NCBI RefSeq assembly: GCF_043290135.1
Contig: NC_134707.1
Coordinates: 77,084,987 to 77,148,986 of the forward strand
Source of the DNA: Rhipicephalus microplus
Lineage: Eukaryota; Arthropoda; Arachnida; Ixodida; Ixodidae
DNA: 64,000 nt
Direction: 5' to 3'
How positions within the stretch are numbered: position 1 is the first letter of the stretch; every line of letters starts with the position of its first letter. The notes under the pieces were generated by a model. The model was not told the DNA's origin. It saw only the letters and a program-made list of their open reading frames with translations, and ran no database searches. This document shows positions 44,941-58,100 of this stretch, piece by piece. Made by a program: the position numbers and the translations under genes.

Positions 44941-45991
44941 ATTGAACATTGGATATGCAATGGGGCCGAGTACCTAAGGGAACACGAAATATACGTGACG
45001 ACTAAAGGTAACAGGAATGCAGCGGTAATGAAAAACAGGGCACTGTGGAATTACAATAGGATTGATGTTTTGAGAGGAATATGTAAAGGGGTCATGGTTC
45101 TTGGTCTGACGTTCGGCAATGCAGTATTGCGCATGAGATCAGAAGTTCAAGCAAGATTAGAAATTAGGCAACGTGGAATAGGTAGGCTTGACTTAGGAGC
45201 TCACGGGAATTCACCAAATCAGGGAGTACAAGGTGATATGAGATGGACATCATTTGAGGGCAGGGAAGCTAGCAGCAAGATAAAATTTGAGAAGCGATTG
45301 AGAGAAATGGGGGAGGAGCGTTGGGCTAGGAAGGTTTTCAGCTACTTGTACATGAAGAATGTCGATACAAAATGGAGGAAGCGAACCAGGAAATTGACTG
45401 GTAAATACTTAGAAAACAGCAGGTGGCCAAACCAAAAAGAACTATCGGTTAAGAAGAAAGTGAAGGAAGCTGAGACCAATATTTGGAGAATCGGCATGAT
45501 TAAGAAGTCCGCACTAGAGAGCTATCGAACTTTTAAGCAGGAAATTGCGAAGGAAAAGATCTATGATAATACTCGGAGTAGTCCTCTACTGTTTGAGGCT
45601 AAGACAGGAGTATTGCCAACCAAGACATATCGGGCCAAATACGAAGGGGTAGACACGGTATGCAGTGCGTGTGGAGAGGAAGAAGAAACTGCCATATACT
45701 CGATAATGTTCTGTAGAGGGCTTCACCTTATAGTTCAAGATGATGGCGCAGAGTTTGTCAAAGCGCTGGGGTTTAGGGACATAGAGGGCAAAATAGACTT
45801 TAAGCGGGTAGAATTAACTACAATGAGGTTATTTAATTGGTGGCTAAAGCCAAAGCACGAGTGAAAATTAGACCCTTCACTGCAAAGTACGAATCCTCAA
45901 CCTCACTATTTAAAAAACATCTAGTTTTTGGTTCATTAGGTATTACGGCTTCGTGGCGCTAGCCACTGCCCGATCTATAGGGTACAGCCGT
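44941..45991 (+). mobile_element. Non-LTR retrotransposon 3' part
   Basis: Contains a 289-codon ORF (next entry) and a 3' UTR that ends in TACAGCCGTATCC and passes directly into (ATCC)n. The 5' border is uncertain. Confidence 0.75.
44995..45864 (+). CDS. LINE ORF2 C-terminal fragment (289 codons, open)
   Basis: Basic protein with YNRIDVLRGICKGVMVLGLT at the start, MRSEVQARLEIRQRGIGRLD, KVKEAETNIWRIGMIKKSAL and YDNTRSSPLLFEAKTGVLPTK, then VCSACGEEEETAIYSIMFC, which looks like the C-terminal Cys/His motif of LINE ORF2 with its His changed. RT motifs are absent, so this is the part downstream of RT in a 5'-truncated copy. The start codon is arbitrary. I cannot name the clade safely. Confidence 0.65.
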   Translation: MTTKGNRNAAVMKNRALWNYNRIDVLRGICKGVMVLGLTFGNAVLRMRSEVQARLEIRQRGIGRLDLGAHGNSPNQGVQGDMRWTSFEGREASSKIKFEKRLREMGEERWARKVFSYLYMKNVDTKWRKRTRKLTGKYLENSRWPNQKELSVKKKVKEAETNIWRIGMIKKSALESYRTFKQEIAKEKIYDNTRSSPLLFEAKTGVLPTKTYRAKYEGVDTVCSACGEEEETAIYSIMFCRGLHLIVQDDGAEFVKALGFRDIEGKIDFKRVELTTMRLFNWWLKPKHE

Positions 45992-46409
45992 ATCCATCCA
46001 TCCATCCATCCATCCATCCATCCATCCATCCATCCATCCATCCATCCATCCATCCATCCATCCATCCATCCATCCATCCATCCATCCATCCATCCATCCA
46101 TCCATCCATCCATCCATCCATCCATCCATCCATCCATCCATCCATCCATCCATCCATCCATCCATCCATCCATCCATCCATCCATCCATCCATCCATCCA
46201 TCCATCCATCCATCCATCCATCCATCCATCCATCCATCCATCCATCCATCCATCCATCCATCCATCCATCCATCCATCCATCCATCCATCCATCCATCCA
46301 TCCATCCATCCATCCATCCATCCATCCATCCATCCATCCATCCATCCATCCATCCATCCATCCATCCATCCATCCATCCATCCATCCATCCATCCATCCA
46401 TCCATCCAT
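45992..46409. repeat. (ATCC)n microsatellite, about 104 units
   Basis: 418 bp of essentially perfect ATCC repeats directly at the LINE 3' end. All ORFs on it are artefacts of the repeat. Confidence 0.98.
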
Positions 46410-48271
46410 TGCGAATAGTGACCTTTTTGTCACTAAAACACGTTTGTAAATTATAGTCAGTATAATTTGCGACCCGGTAACTTCGCTAATGCAAAACAAG
46501 GCTCATAAATTATACGTACCATCTGTTTCGCACCCCTAAACTTTTCCTTTCCATCCATAAAAAAACGTCTTCATTGGTAATATTGTGCTTCAGAAAAAAT
46601 ATGCACCGCGTTTCCACATTTCTTTCCCGTCGTTTCACAGGTGCTTTTTCAGTTGAGGTCGACGTAATGTTCTGCTTATAGAGCCATAATTTCTTAGTGG
46701 TATTGAATACCTGTGTAGAAGCACAACAACAAAATTATAACGAATCAATCCAAAAACGAGGCTATATGTTACCGAGCTTGTGATGCAATCGCACGCTTCC
46801 ATCAAGCGACTACAAAATCAGAAAATGCACACTCGCTAAAGGTTTTATGAAACTTTCTTAGAGATCCATCGAAAAAGAGAGCGCATACAAGGCATTAGGA
46901 CACTGATATTAGCGTAATGAAGGCTTAGTGAATAACACTTTACGTATCATTCATAGAGCCGCCGTCTGCTCCATTGCGTCCCCATTGCGGGCAAATGTTT
47001 TTTACCGATTACGATACTGCATAATGCAAATTTTGGGTGCATCTTCGTGTCGAGGCAACGCCAACTGTGTTTGAAATCTTGGCTTTCCCCAAAGCCTCGA
47101 GTACGCCATAATTCGTCATTTTTGGGAGGTAGAACTGCATGAACTACGACTGTATTCGCCTTTCTGTGCATAAGCAATGTGCTCGCTAGAGATCTGTATG
47201 TGCACTTTGTTGATGCTATTCACAAGAAGATCCACCAGGAAGATGGGCGAATACGTGTGTCTCACTTTTAAATGATTGCAAAGGCTGGTGATAGACGAGC
47301 ACGTGTACTACCACGATGCGTCGCGATGAGCCGCGAAGAACACCGAAAAGCAAAATCAAAGAGACGTTAAGCGGTTAAGGAACACTGACAGTCGTATGAC
47401 CATTTTTTGTGTATATTTGAGGCACACGGCTTCATTTATTTCTAAACTTAACAATGAAATCCTATTACTGGTGGTAAAGTCATTGGGCTATTTTATTATG
47501 CGAACCAAGGAGAATTAAAAAAAAAGGGGACAGCATATCCACGGAGTGACTGATGGAGAGTGGGGCGAAGCATTCGCCCGTCCATTCGTTTACCGTCCGT
47601 CTGTGGGACCGTCCATGCGTCCATCCGACCGTCCGTGCGTGCGTCTGTTCTTGCGTCGGTCCTTGCGTTCGTCCATGCATCCATTTTGCGTCAGTTCATG
47701 CGTTCATCCATGCATCTGTCTGTGTGTCCGTTTGTCCATCTATTCAACACTCCAAGTACCACCATCTCGCATCTTTTCATCATATATTCCCCTATAGAAG
47801 CACCACCACCCAGCGGACATTGCAAGGACTAAACGAGAGGTGGCCCACGCACACTTTCTTTGGGGCTTGCGCTTCGGGTCTACTTCCGACCTTTAACAAC
47901 CTGGAGTTCATGGTATATACTAGTTCACTGTATTCATGGCACTGCGACCCAACGCTCGCTAAACCTTTCTGAAAATAAGGAGGTTACACCCAGCGAGTAT
48001 AACGTAGCAACCATTTTGTGTCAGATAGTGCTCAATGTACGTGCCATTGGCTGCTAATGGGGATCGCAGCGGGCGCGTTAACTAAAAGTCGAATGCTCCC
48101 GTCTCTCATGCCACCTTATCAGCTATTGGCATGTATGTAGAGCACTATCTTTTATTGTTCAACAACGCACAGAAGAACTCTCACCGGCACCACCTTTCAG
48201 GTCAAAATGTTATACTTGTTACACACTACAATGGCTACGAGGGTCGAACGGGAGCCGCTATAAAGAGCTTC
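46410..48271. other. Intergenic stretch with a low-complexity block
   Basis: No gene recognised. 47575-47745 is a degenerate (CRTC/CATC)n tract that yields His/Ser/Pro- and Arg-rich ORF artefacts on both strands. Confidence 0.6.
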
Positions 48272-48315
48272 GCCCTGTTCTCGTGTTCCCTCGTTGTCGT
48301 CGTTAGCGTCTCAGG

Positions 48316-49627
48316 GTGTCCCTGGGCTGGCAGACGCGGGTAATCGCAAGCCAGCCCCCGAAAAAGGCGCTAGCCTTCGACGTAGGCGTCGGCGATGGGA
48401 CTAGTCCTGAAGACGTCGTTGACGCGACGTCCTCAATAGTAGGAATCGAAGAGGTCTACTGTGTACAGCACTTGGGAGGCCGGAATTACCAAGTCACCGT
48501 TTACAGTGAGGCCGCTCTGCCTCAAATCGTCGACGCGTCCCACCTCATCATCAGAGGAGAGCGCGTTGCTGTCGTACCCTTGGGACCCCAAGTCACCCAA
48601 GTCACCGTAATGTTCCAGCCGTGCCACGTCCCCAGCGAGGTCCTCGCGCAAGAATTGTCACCATATGGGAAGGTGCTGCACATCAGCAGAGGACTCATGC
48701 GGTCGCGCCCAACCGTGACCACTGGGACGTGATTTGTCCGGATGGAAATGAAGACATCGTCGCCGGTGCCCAACTACTTCAAGGTCACGGGCCATCGAGT
48801 GACCTGTGACTACAAACGGATCCAGCGAGTGTGCCGCCGATAAGGAGACAGTGGGCACTTCCGCATTAATTGCACAGCTCCGTTTTGTGGAAGGTGCGGC
48901 GTTTACGGCCACGACGGGAAGGGCTGCTCGCTGCCGTGTCGCCGTTGTGGTGACCCGCATGCCACCATCGCCTGCACCATCAGGTCATCGTATTCCGAGG
49001 CGGCCTCCAAGACTTACCCGCCACTTTAATCAGGCAAGAATAAGGACGTCGTATCATTTACGCCAGGCCCAAATATATGCCAGGATGAAGTTGGGTGCAT
49101 CACAATGCTACACCAGACGCCACACCAAACGCCCTCAGCATCTCCAGCCAGCCCCGACCAGGCAGCCCCTCAAGGTACGGATGATCCATCTAGCGGCCCG
49201 CGAACAGTGGTGGTTCCCACAAAACCACAAGTCGAGCCCTCTCCAGAGGAGTCGTCACTCGGCGAACGCGTCGCGGATGCTGACGTGATATCTGTTGCTC
49301 ACCCCATGGCTGCCCAGTCCTCTGTTAGTCCTCTTATCATTGAAGAGTCTTTGTCACAAGGTGACGAGGTTTCCATCAACGAGAACTCGAGCAGCACTAG
49401 GAGCGGCAGGGCCCTGCAGATAGACACCGACGGCACCCCAAGCGAGATTAGCCGGGACGGTTTTGACAAATTTGTGCCATCTTCAGTAAAGAGCTTCGGC
49501 ACCAAGTGCCACCGAATATCCTGCAGCGACTCGGAGGCCCTTAGCAGAGACAGAAGTCCCCTGCGGACTTCGATGCGGCCCCTGAAGCCCCGCGGTTCCG
49601 GCGGGTCGCTGGTCGTAAGAAGTAATT
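48316..49627 (+). pseudogene. Tx1-like ORF1, copy 1
   Basis: Frame 48316-48732: VDATSSIVGIEEVYCVQHLG, IRGERVAVVPLGPQVTQVTV (RNA-binding N-terminal domain), ending at a TGA where copy 2 has CGA. The zinc knuckles around 48830-48960 (VCRR.GDSGHFRINC, CGRCGVYGHDGKGC, CRRCGDPHATIAC) follow, the first hit by a TAA. A Ser/Pro-rich acidic tail (49105-49629) ends in RGSGGSLVVRSN. At least three disruptions. Confidence 0.75.
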
Positions 49628-49705
49628 GAGCTGCTTGCGGGGCACCCGCTCCCGCGTCTGTCAGAAGTGTGAGTCTAGTATCCAAATTTGTCTTTATTTT
49701 TTACG

Positions 49706-52700
49706 ATGGCTACCGCATTGAATATTATTTCCTTCAACGTAAAAGGTTTTCGCAGTTCGGTAAAGCAGGCCGAGGCGATTAGTGTAGCCCGTGCTGAAAA
49801 TTGTGATGTTTTATGCCTGCAGGAAACTAATTTCTGTTCACTGTCTGACGTAAGGGCTTTTAAACAAACCTTTAACTTAGATTGCTATTTTTCTTTCGCT
49901 ACCACTCGTTTTACGGGAGTTGGCATCATTATATTATTTCGGGCTTTATTGAGAGGTAACACGTTGTTTATGACGGCGTCGGTAGAATTATTGCTCTAGA
50001 TTGTACTTACTTTTCTTTTCAAATGAGGATACTATGTGTGTATGCGCCTGCACAAACTTGACAGTCTAACAATTTTTTTGAAATTTGGATGTTTTTTCCT
50101 AGACGGTCATCATGTAATTCTGATTGGAAACTTTAATTGTATGCTAAATACGCGTTGCGATGTACAAGGTCCTGGCTGGGGTCGGTCTGCTTGGAATTCA
50201 CGTGAGCTGCGACGCCTTGTCCAGCATTTTTCATTGCTGAATGCGCATAATGTCATGCACGGGAATACTTATGTTTGGACATGGCGCCGCGGACACTCCT
50301 CCGGCAGACTCGACCAGGCTTATATTTCACGTGCTTTAGAGACGTTTGTCTCCGACTTACGTGTTCCGCCCATCCCACCTTCGCCTGTGCACATCTCTGA
50401 CCATCGTACAATTCTCTTAGAACTAAAAATTTCATTTTCTTTTTCGGAGAAACCATGGAGTCTTGCTGTTCGCATCCTCCAGGACGCGTGCTCTCGGTCA
50501 AATTTGTCCCGTGCAATACGCGTGTCACACGCTGCGTCTGATTCATTTGACTGGGATGCGCTTAAAGCCCAGTGACACCTGCACTGATCACTTGAAGGGC
50601 GTTCCTTTCGTCGTCGCGCATCTGGGGAACTGGCCGATACTGCGGCGAAGTTACGCATCGCCTTGCGCGCTGAAACGCCGTCTCCCCTGATGCGAACTTG
50701 GCAACATGAATTACGAGAACGCTTCCAGCGTTTGATTGCCGCCTCGTCTCTGGCGGCAGCTGCATGGCGTTGTAGGCACAACCCTAGTGCCCACCCCGAG
50801 GTGCTACGATATGCGAGGCAATCGTGTTTTGGGCAGTCACGATCAGCTGTTTTTACGACCACGCAGTCACCACCTACACAGCCACTTCCTACGCGTTATC
50901 GAGCTCTCTTTCTGGCGCTTTTTGAATAGATGTCATATCCGGTGATGTGGACAAACTGTGAAATAATACCGCCTATGCTTAGAGGTTTGCCTGGCGTTCC
51001 TCTACAAGCTGCTGATTCCCTGCACGTCCCTCCATCAGTCGATGAGGTAAAGGCAGCACTACAATCCATGAAACAGGGGACAGCCCCTGGGCCAGACGGG
51101 TTTCCTGTTGAAGTTTACGTGTCATTTTAGAATGAGCTCGGTACTGCCTTAACCACGGTTATCCGGCGATGTTTCGAGGATGGTGTCTTTCGATCAAGTT
51201 ATAGAGATGGACGCATTGTGCTTATTCTAAAAGGTAATGCTTCCTTTGTTATTCCTGATGATTGGAGACCTATCACGCCTTTTAACATTGACTATAAGCT
51301 ATTCGCGACGCTGATCATTCAACGCTTGAAGGCTTTGTTTAACACCCTGGTGGGTCATCATCAGGCTTCATTTATGCTTGGACCAAAAATACACAGCTTG
51401 TCCTTTACCACCCGGGATATCATTGCCTATACTCCGTCGCGATCTGCGCGCGGTCTCCTGGTGTTTTTAGACCAAGAGAAAGCATTTGACCGACTAGAGC
51501 ACACGTATATCTTTAAAGTGCTCACAGCCCTTGGTTTTCCTGGTACTTTTGTTGAATTAATTAGACATACCTACTCTAATATAAAAAGTACACTATTTCT
51601 AGAAGGTTGGGAGATTGCTGCATTTTCTATTACAGGTGGGGTCCGTCAAGAATGCCCCTTGTCTCCTCTTTTATTTATCCTCAGCCTTGAGCCATTTTTT
51701 GTGTGCTCTAGAAGCGGATTCGCATGTCCGGAGTCTTGCGCTTCCGGGCAGCAGTGCCGTGAAAGTCACAGCTTTTGCTGACGACATAACCCTGTACCTT
51801 TCAGATGAGATAGTCTTTCACATAGCCTGCATTTATTCTTTCAGTATGGCGACATTTCAGGTGCCACGCTAAACATCTCTGAATCCCGGCATTTGTTCAT
51901 CGGCTATCCTAACTCCACACTTAGTTGCAAATCTCTGCCGGCTGCGTCTCTTCGCATTTTAGGAATTCTATACAACCACTACGGCGTTTGTAACTCCGTT
52001 TGGTCAAACGCCCTCGATGAAGTAAAACAAAAAATTGAGAATGCCCGGGAATTCGACTTCCCGCTTCTTGAGCGGAGGTACCTTGCGCATACTGTGTTCT
52101 GCGGTCGCATTTGGTACCTTTCTCATGTGGAACAGCCACCTTTACGCATCGTGACGTCATTGCAGTGGCCTTGTGTTCCTTCTTTTGTTCTGGTTGCACT
52201 GAGCTGATTTCTCGTGCGTCGTTAGAACAGCAGTGTTCCCAGGGAGGTCTTGCTTTCACTTCGGTATCAATACGTTGCCAGCTATTGGCCCTGCGCTTCC
52301 TGTTGAGCCTCGTACAAGGAGAGGGATCCCCCACCCGAACTCTGGCATATTATTTTCTAGGCACTCACCTTCGGTATTTATTGCCTAATGTGCGCCTTAT
52401 TCGGGGCCCACAATCAGTAGTACTTCCTTCATTTTATGCAACAGCTGTCGCGTTTCTTCGTCAAATCCAGTCGACTTGCCCTGAGTTAGATTTGTTAGAC
52501 AATCCTATCGTTGACAAAATAGCCGCTTTGTTGCTCCCATTAGTTCCTCCGGCACGCCACACCCGCTCTAGTCATGTGTCTTGGAGCACGCTGACGGCAT
52601 CAATCCTATCTGGCCACCTCCGGGACTTCATGTGGCGGCTGAGGTGGGGCGTTCTTCATACCCTCGACCACCTAGAAAGGTGGAGAATAGTCCAGTCTTC

Positions 52701-53100
52701 AACATGTCCAAACTGCTCCCTACAGAAAACAAGTCAGCAAGTTTTAAGACAATGCTTCGTTGCTCGTGTCTTCTGGAGGGCTGTGCATGCAGGATTTGGT
52801 GGCCTTGGAGTAAACCGCTTTGTTTTTTCTGGACTTTGTTCTCGAGGCCGCTTTGCCTGCCTTCTCATTGCTGCTGGTGCCTATTGTCTTTGGCGTAACC
52901 GTTGTGAAGCTGTTGCAGCAGGTCGTCGCCGCCGGGCTCTCTTCCCGACTTTGGAGCGACAGTACAAAGAAATACTATCTGTTTTGTCGGAGGAACTCTT
53001 CTTTCTGGGTGAGGAGGAATTCCTGCGACACTGGTCCTGCCGTTTTGTGTTCGTCTGTGAGAGACGTGTAAGGCTTGTTTTAAGGCCTGCCTGGTATTAG
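49706..53100 (+). pseudogene. Tx1-like ORF2, copy 1 (endonuclease and RT)
   Basis: APE endonuclease: ALNIISFNVKGFRS, CDVLCLQETNF, RLDQAYISRAL, ISDHRTILLELK (50396-50430). RT: DDWRPITPFNIDYKLFATLI (51250-51310), LVFLDQEKAFDRLEH, GGVRQECPLSPLLFILSLEP and the catalytic FADD (51775-51786). C terminus has CPNCSLQKTSQQVLRQC and ends at 53098. RT wording (FNIDYKLF, DQEKAFDR) is L1/Tx1-like. Stops include TGA at 50573 (TGG in copy 2) and TAG at 51128 (shared with copy 2), plus several frameshifts. Confidence 0.82.
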
Positions 53101-53395
53101 TAGGTTAATCTTTGTTTAATACTCATACAAATACCTTGTAATAATATGTAAATATCTGACATATAGATCTCTACATTTTATTTGTGTGTTCTTCATTTAC
53201 CATATATTGTGCATATGCAGACATTGTTTTTGTAACAATTCCTGTGTAGTTGGGTATGTTGTGTTCCGTTTACATATGTAAACATATCTTTTCGTAACAA
53301 CTTTCGGTGTGTCCGTGGATGTTGTGTTCTGTCGCAATGTTCTGTTGGATTGTAATAAATGTTCACTGTCTGTGAGAATAAATTTCTGTAAACAC

Positions 53396-53740
53396 ATATT
53401 TGCTCGAGTGGAAGCTCCCGCAATGCCTTGCCAGCAGAAGTGAAGCAGATTTTGCCACTGCCAAAATCTCGGGAACATGTTCTTTTCTGATAGTGCCCAC
53501 TACGATATCAGGTGGCTTTAATATGTTTGTGTAAATTCTACGTTAGTTCTATACTGAAAGATAGTTATTCTCGATGAAATAACCCACAGAAACGAGTATG
53601 GGTTACTGAATTTCCCAAGAACTTTGCCTCGAATTAGAGGCTCTCTAAGGAAAACTAGTAATGCTAAGACGCACTTGAAACACTATGTGACCCGAAAAAG
53701 TTTTCACATTACAATCATGGGGCATGCGAGGGAATCGCTC
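53396..53740. other. Spacer between the two tandem LINEs
   Basis: 345 bp, no recognised feature. Confidence 0.6.
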
Positions 53741-53814
53741 TGTTCGTGCTCGTGTTCCCTCGTTGTCGTTGATAGCGTTTCAAGGCGTCTCTGGGCTGGC
53801 GTACGCCCGTAATG

Positions 53815-55111
53815 GCAAGCCAGCCCCCGAAGAAGGCGCTAGCCTTCGACGTTGTGTAGCCCTTGACGTTGTGGGACTAGTCCCCGAGGGGACTAGTCCC
53901 AATGACGTCGTTGACGCGACGTCTTCAATAGTAGGGATCGAGAAGTCTACTGTGTACAGCACTTTGGAGGCCAGAATTACCAAGTCACCATTAATAGGGA
54001 GGTGGATCTGGCTCAAATCGTCGACGCGTCCCACCTCACCATCAGAGGAGAGCGCGTTGCTGTCGTACCCTTGGGACCCCGAGTCACTCAAGTCACCGTT
54101 CTGTTCCTGCCGTACCGCGTCCCCAGCGATGTCCTCGTTCAAGCATTGTCTCCCTACGGGAAAGGGCTGCACATCAGCAGAGGACTCATTGGGTCACGCC
54201 CAACCGTGACAACTGGGACGCGATTAGTCCGGATGGAAATGAAGACATCGTCGCCGGTGCCCAACTACCTCAAGGTCGCAGGTCATCGAGTGACCTGTGA
54301 CTATAAAGGGATGAAGCGAGTGTGCCGTTGATGTGGAGACAGTGGGCCCTTCCGCATTTACTGCCCAGCTCCGTTTCGTGGAAGGTGCGGCGTTTATGGC
54401 CACGAAAAGAAGGGCTGCTCGCTGCCGTGTTGCCGTTGTGGTGACCCGCATGCCACCGTCTCCTGCACCATAAGACCGTCGTATTCCAAGGCGGCCATTA
54501 AGAATTACCCGTCACTTCAACCAAACAATATTCAGGACGTCGTATCATTGACGCCAGGTCTGGATATTTGCTAGGACGAAATTGGGCGCATCACAACGCC
54601 ACACCAGACGCCACATAAACGCCCGCAGTGTCTCCCGCCAGCCCGGTCCAGGCAGCCCCTCAGGGTGCGGATTATCCATCTAGCGGCCCGCGACCAGTGG
54701 CGATTCCCACAAAACCACAGGTCGAGCACTCGCCAGAGGAGGCGTCTCTCGGTGAACGCGTCGCAGATGATGACGGGATATCTGATGCTCACACCATGGC
54801 TGCCCAGTCTTCTTTTAGTCCTATTATTGAGGAGACGTTGTCCCAAGGTGACGAGGTTTCCATCAACGAGGACTCGAGCAGCACTAGGAATTGACAGGGC
54901 CCTGCAGATAGACACCGATAGCACTCCAAGCGAGATCAGCCGGGACGGTTTTGACGAGTTTGTGCCATCTTCACTTAAGAGCCTCGGCACCAAGCACCAC
55001 CAAATATCCAGCAGCGACTCGGAGGCCCCCATCAGAGACAGAAGTCCCCTGCGGACTTTGATGCGGCCCCGGAAGCCCCGCACTTCTGGTGGGTCGCCTG
55101 GTCGTAAGAAG
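53815..55111 (+). pseudogene. Tx1-like ORF1, copy 2
   Basis: Collinear with copy 1 ORF1: DATSSIVGIE, IRGERVAVVPLGPRVTQVTV, zinc knuckles around 54310-54460 with a different nonsense (TGA in the first knuckle), acidic tail to 55111. A short tandem doubling (GGGACTAGTCCC with variants, 53873-53903) lies near the start. Confidence 0.72.
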
Positions 55112-55193
55112 TGATTGAGCTGCTTGCGGGGCACCCGCTCCTGCGTCCCTCAGCACTGTGAGTCTAGTATCCAAATTTGTCTTTTTTGTTTAC

Positions 55194-58100
55194 GATGGCC
55201 ACCGCATTGAATATTATTTCCTTCAACGTAAAAGGTTTTCGCAGTCCGGTAAAGGAGGCCGAGGTGATTAGTATAGCCCATGCTGCAAATTGTGATGTTT
55301 TGTGCCTGCAGGAAACTATTTTCTTTTCACTCTCCGACGTTAGGGCTTTTAAACAAAAGTGTAACTTAGATTGCTATTTTTCTTTCGCTGCAACTCGTTT
55401 TACGGGAGTAGGTATTATTATATTTAATCAGGCTTTATTGAGAGGTCACCCCGTTGTTTACGACGGCGTCGGTAGAATTAAGGCTCTAGATTGTACATAC
55501 TTTTCTTTTCGACTGAAGATACTATGTGTGTATGCGCCTGCACAAACCGGACAGTCTAATTATTTTTTCGAAATTTAGATGTTTTTTTTCCTAGACGGTC
55601 GCCACGTTTCTCTAATTGGAGTTTTCAACTATGTGCTAAATACGCGATGCGATGTACAAGGTCTTGTTTGGGGTCGGTCTGTTTTGAATTCACGTGAGCT
55701 GCGATGCCTTGTCCAGCGTTTTTCATTGCTGGATGCGCATAATGTCATGCACGGGAATACTTTTGTTTGGACATGGCGCCGCGGTCCATCCTCCAGCAGA
55801 CTCTACCGGGCTAATATTTCACATGTTTTAGAGACGTTTGTCTCCAACTAACGTGTTCCGCCCATCCCACCTTCACCTGTGTACATCTCTGACCATCGTC
55901 GGATTCTCTTCGAGCTAAAAATTCCATTTTTTTCGGAGAAACCATGGCGTCTTGATGTTCGCGTCCTCCAGGACGCGTGCTCTCGGTTACATTTGTCCCG
56001 TGCTATACAGTTGTCACTCGCTGCATCTAATTCATTTGATTGGGATGCGCTTAATACCCAGTGGCGCCTGCACTGCTCACTTGAAGGGCGTTCCTTTCGT
56101 CCTCGCGCATCTGGGGAGCTGGCTGATACTGCAGCAAAGTTACGCATTGCCTCGCGCGCCGAAACGCCGTCTCCTCTGATGCGAGCTTGGCAATGTGAAT
56201 CACGTGAATGCTTCCAGAGTTTGATTGCCGCCTCGTCTCTGGCGGTGGCTGCATGGCGTTGTATGCACAACCCTTGTGCCTACCTCGAGGTGCTACGCTA
56301 TGCGAGGCAATTGTGTTTTGGGCAGTCACAATTGCCTGTTTTTACGACCACGCAGTCACCACCTACACAGCCGCTTCCTACGCGTGATCGAGCTCTCTTT
56401 CTGGCGCATTTTGAAGAGATGTCATATCCGGTGATGCGGACAACCTGTGAAATAATACCGCTTATGCTTGGAGGTTTGCCAGGCGTTCCTCTACAAGCTG
56501 CTGATTCCCTGCACGTCCCTCCATCAGTCGATGAGGTAAAGGCTGCACTACAATCCATGAAACAGGGGAGAGCCCCTGGGCCAGACGAGTTTCCTGTTGA
56601 AGTTTACGAGTCATTTTAGAATGAGCTCGGTACTGCCTTAACCACGGTTATCTGGCGATGTTTCGAGGATGGTGTCTTTCCATCAAGTTTTCGAGATGGA
56701 CGCATTGTGCTTAGTCCAAAAGGTAATGCTTCCTCTGTTATTCCTGATGATTGGAGACCTATCACGCCTTTTAACGTTGACTATAAGGTATGCGCGACGC
56801 TGATTATTTAACGCTCGAAGGCTTTGTTTAACACCCTGGTGCGTCATCATCAGGCTTCATTTATGCTTGGACCAAAAATACACAGCTTGTCCTTTACCAC
56901 CCGGGATATCATAGCCTATACTCTGTCGTGATCTGCGCGTAGTCTCCTTGTGTCTTTGGAGCAAGAGAGAGCATTTGACCGACTGGAGCAAACGTATATC
57001 TTTATAGTGCTCACAGTCCTTGGTTTTCCTGGTACTTTTCTAGAATTAATTAGACATACCTACTCTGGTATAAAAATAGCACTAGTTCCAGAGGGTTGGG
57101 AGAGAGAGAGAGAGAGAGATAAAGATGCAAGGAAAGGCAGGGAGGTTATGTGGTTGGGAGAGTGCTGCCTTTTTGATTACACGTGGTGTCCGTCAGGGAA
57201 GCTTATTGTCTCCTGTTCTATTTGTCCTCAGCCTTGAACCATTTTCGTGTGCTCTAGAAGCGGATTCGCATGTCCGGGGTCTTACGCTTCCGGGCAGCAG
57301 TGCCGTGAATATCATAGCTTTTGCTGACGACATCAACCTGTACCTTTCATATGAAGATAGTCTTTCACATAGCCTGCGTTTATTATTTCAGTATGGCAAC
57401 ATTTCAGGTGCCACGCTAAACATCTCTGAATCCCGGCATTTGTTCATCGGCTATCCTAACTCCACACTTAGCTCCACATCTCTTCTGCAGCCGGCTGCGT
57501 CTCTTCGCATTTTAGGAATTCTATACACCCACTACGGCGTTTGTAACTCCGTTTGGTCAAACGCCCTCGATGAAGTAAAACAAAAAATTGAGAACGCCCA
57601 GGATTTCAACTTCCCGCTTCTTGAGCGGAGGTACCTTGCGCAGACTGTGTATTGCGGTCGCATTTGGTACCTTTCTCACGTGGAACAGCCGCCTTTACGC
57701 ATCATAAGGTCTTTGCGGTCTGCCTTGTGTTCCTTCTTTTGGTCCGGTGGCACTGAGTTGGTTTCTCGTGCGGCGTTAGGACAGCAGCAAGAGAATTCAT
57801 GTTCCCAGGGAGGTTTTGCTTTCCCTTCGGTACAAGTACGCTGCCGGCTATTGGCCCTGCGCTTCCTGTTGCGCCTTGTACAAGGAGAGGATTTCCCCGC
57901 ACGAACTCTGGCATATTATTTTATAGGCACACGGATTCGGTATTTATTGCCTTTTGTGACCTTAATCGGGGTCAACAATCAGTAGAACTTCCTTCGTTTT
58001 ATGCAACAGCTGTCACGTTTTTTCGTCATATCCAGTCGGCTTGTCCGGCGGTAGATGTGTTAGACAATCCTATTGTTGACACAACAGCCGCTTTGATGCT

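Larger units (their letters stand above)
48272..53395 (+). mobile_element. L1/Tx1-like LINE, copy 1
   Basis: 5.1 kb, from a 5' end shared with copy 2 (CTCGTGTTCCCTCGTTGTCG) to a common 3' end GAGAATAAATTTCTGTAAAC with AATAAA at 53377. Two ORFs, both broken. No target duplication seen. Confidence 0.8.

Noticed and set aside
45943..46499. ORFs of 148-174 codons on both strands with MDGW or HPSI repeats
   Set aside because: Pure translation of the ATCC microsatellite.
47546..47972. ORFs rich in Arg, Pro, Val and Ser near 47.6 kb
   Set aside because: Low-complexity CRTC/CATC tract; no homologous family recognised.
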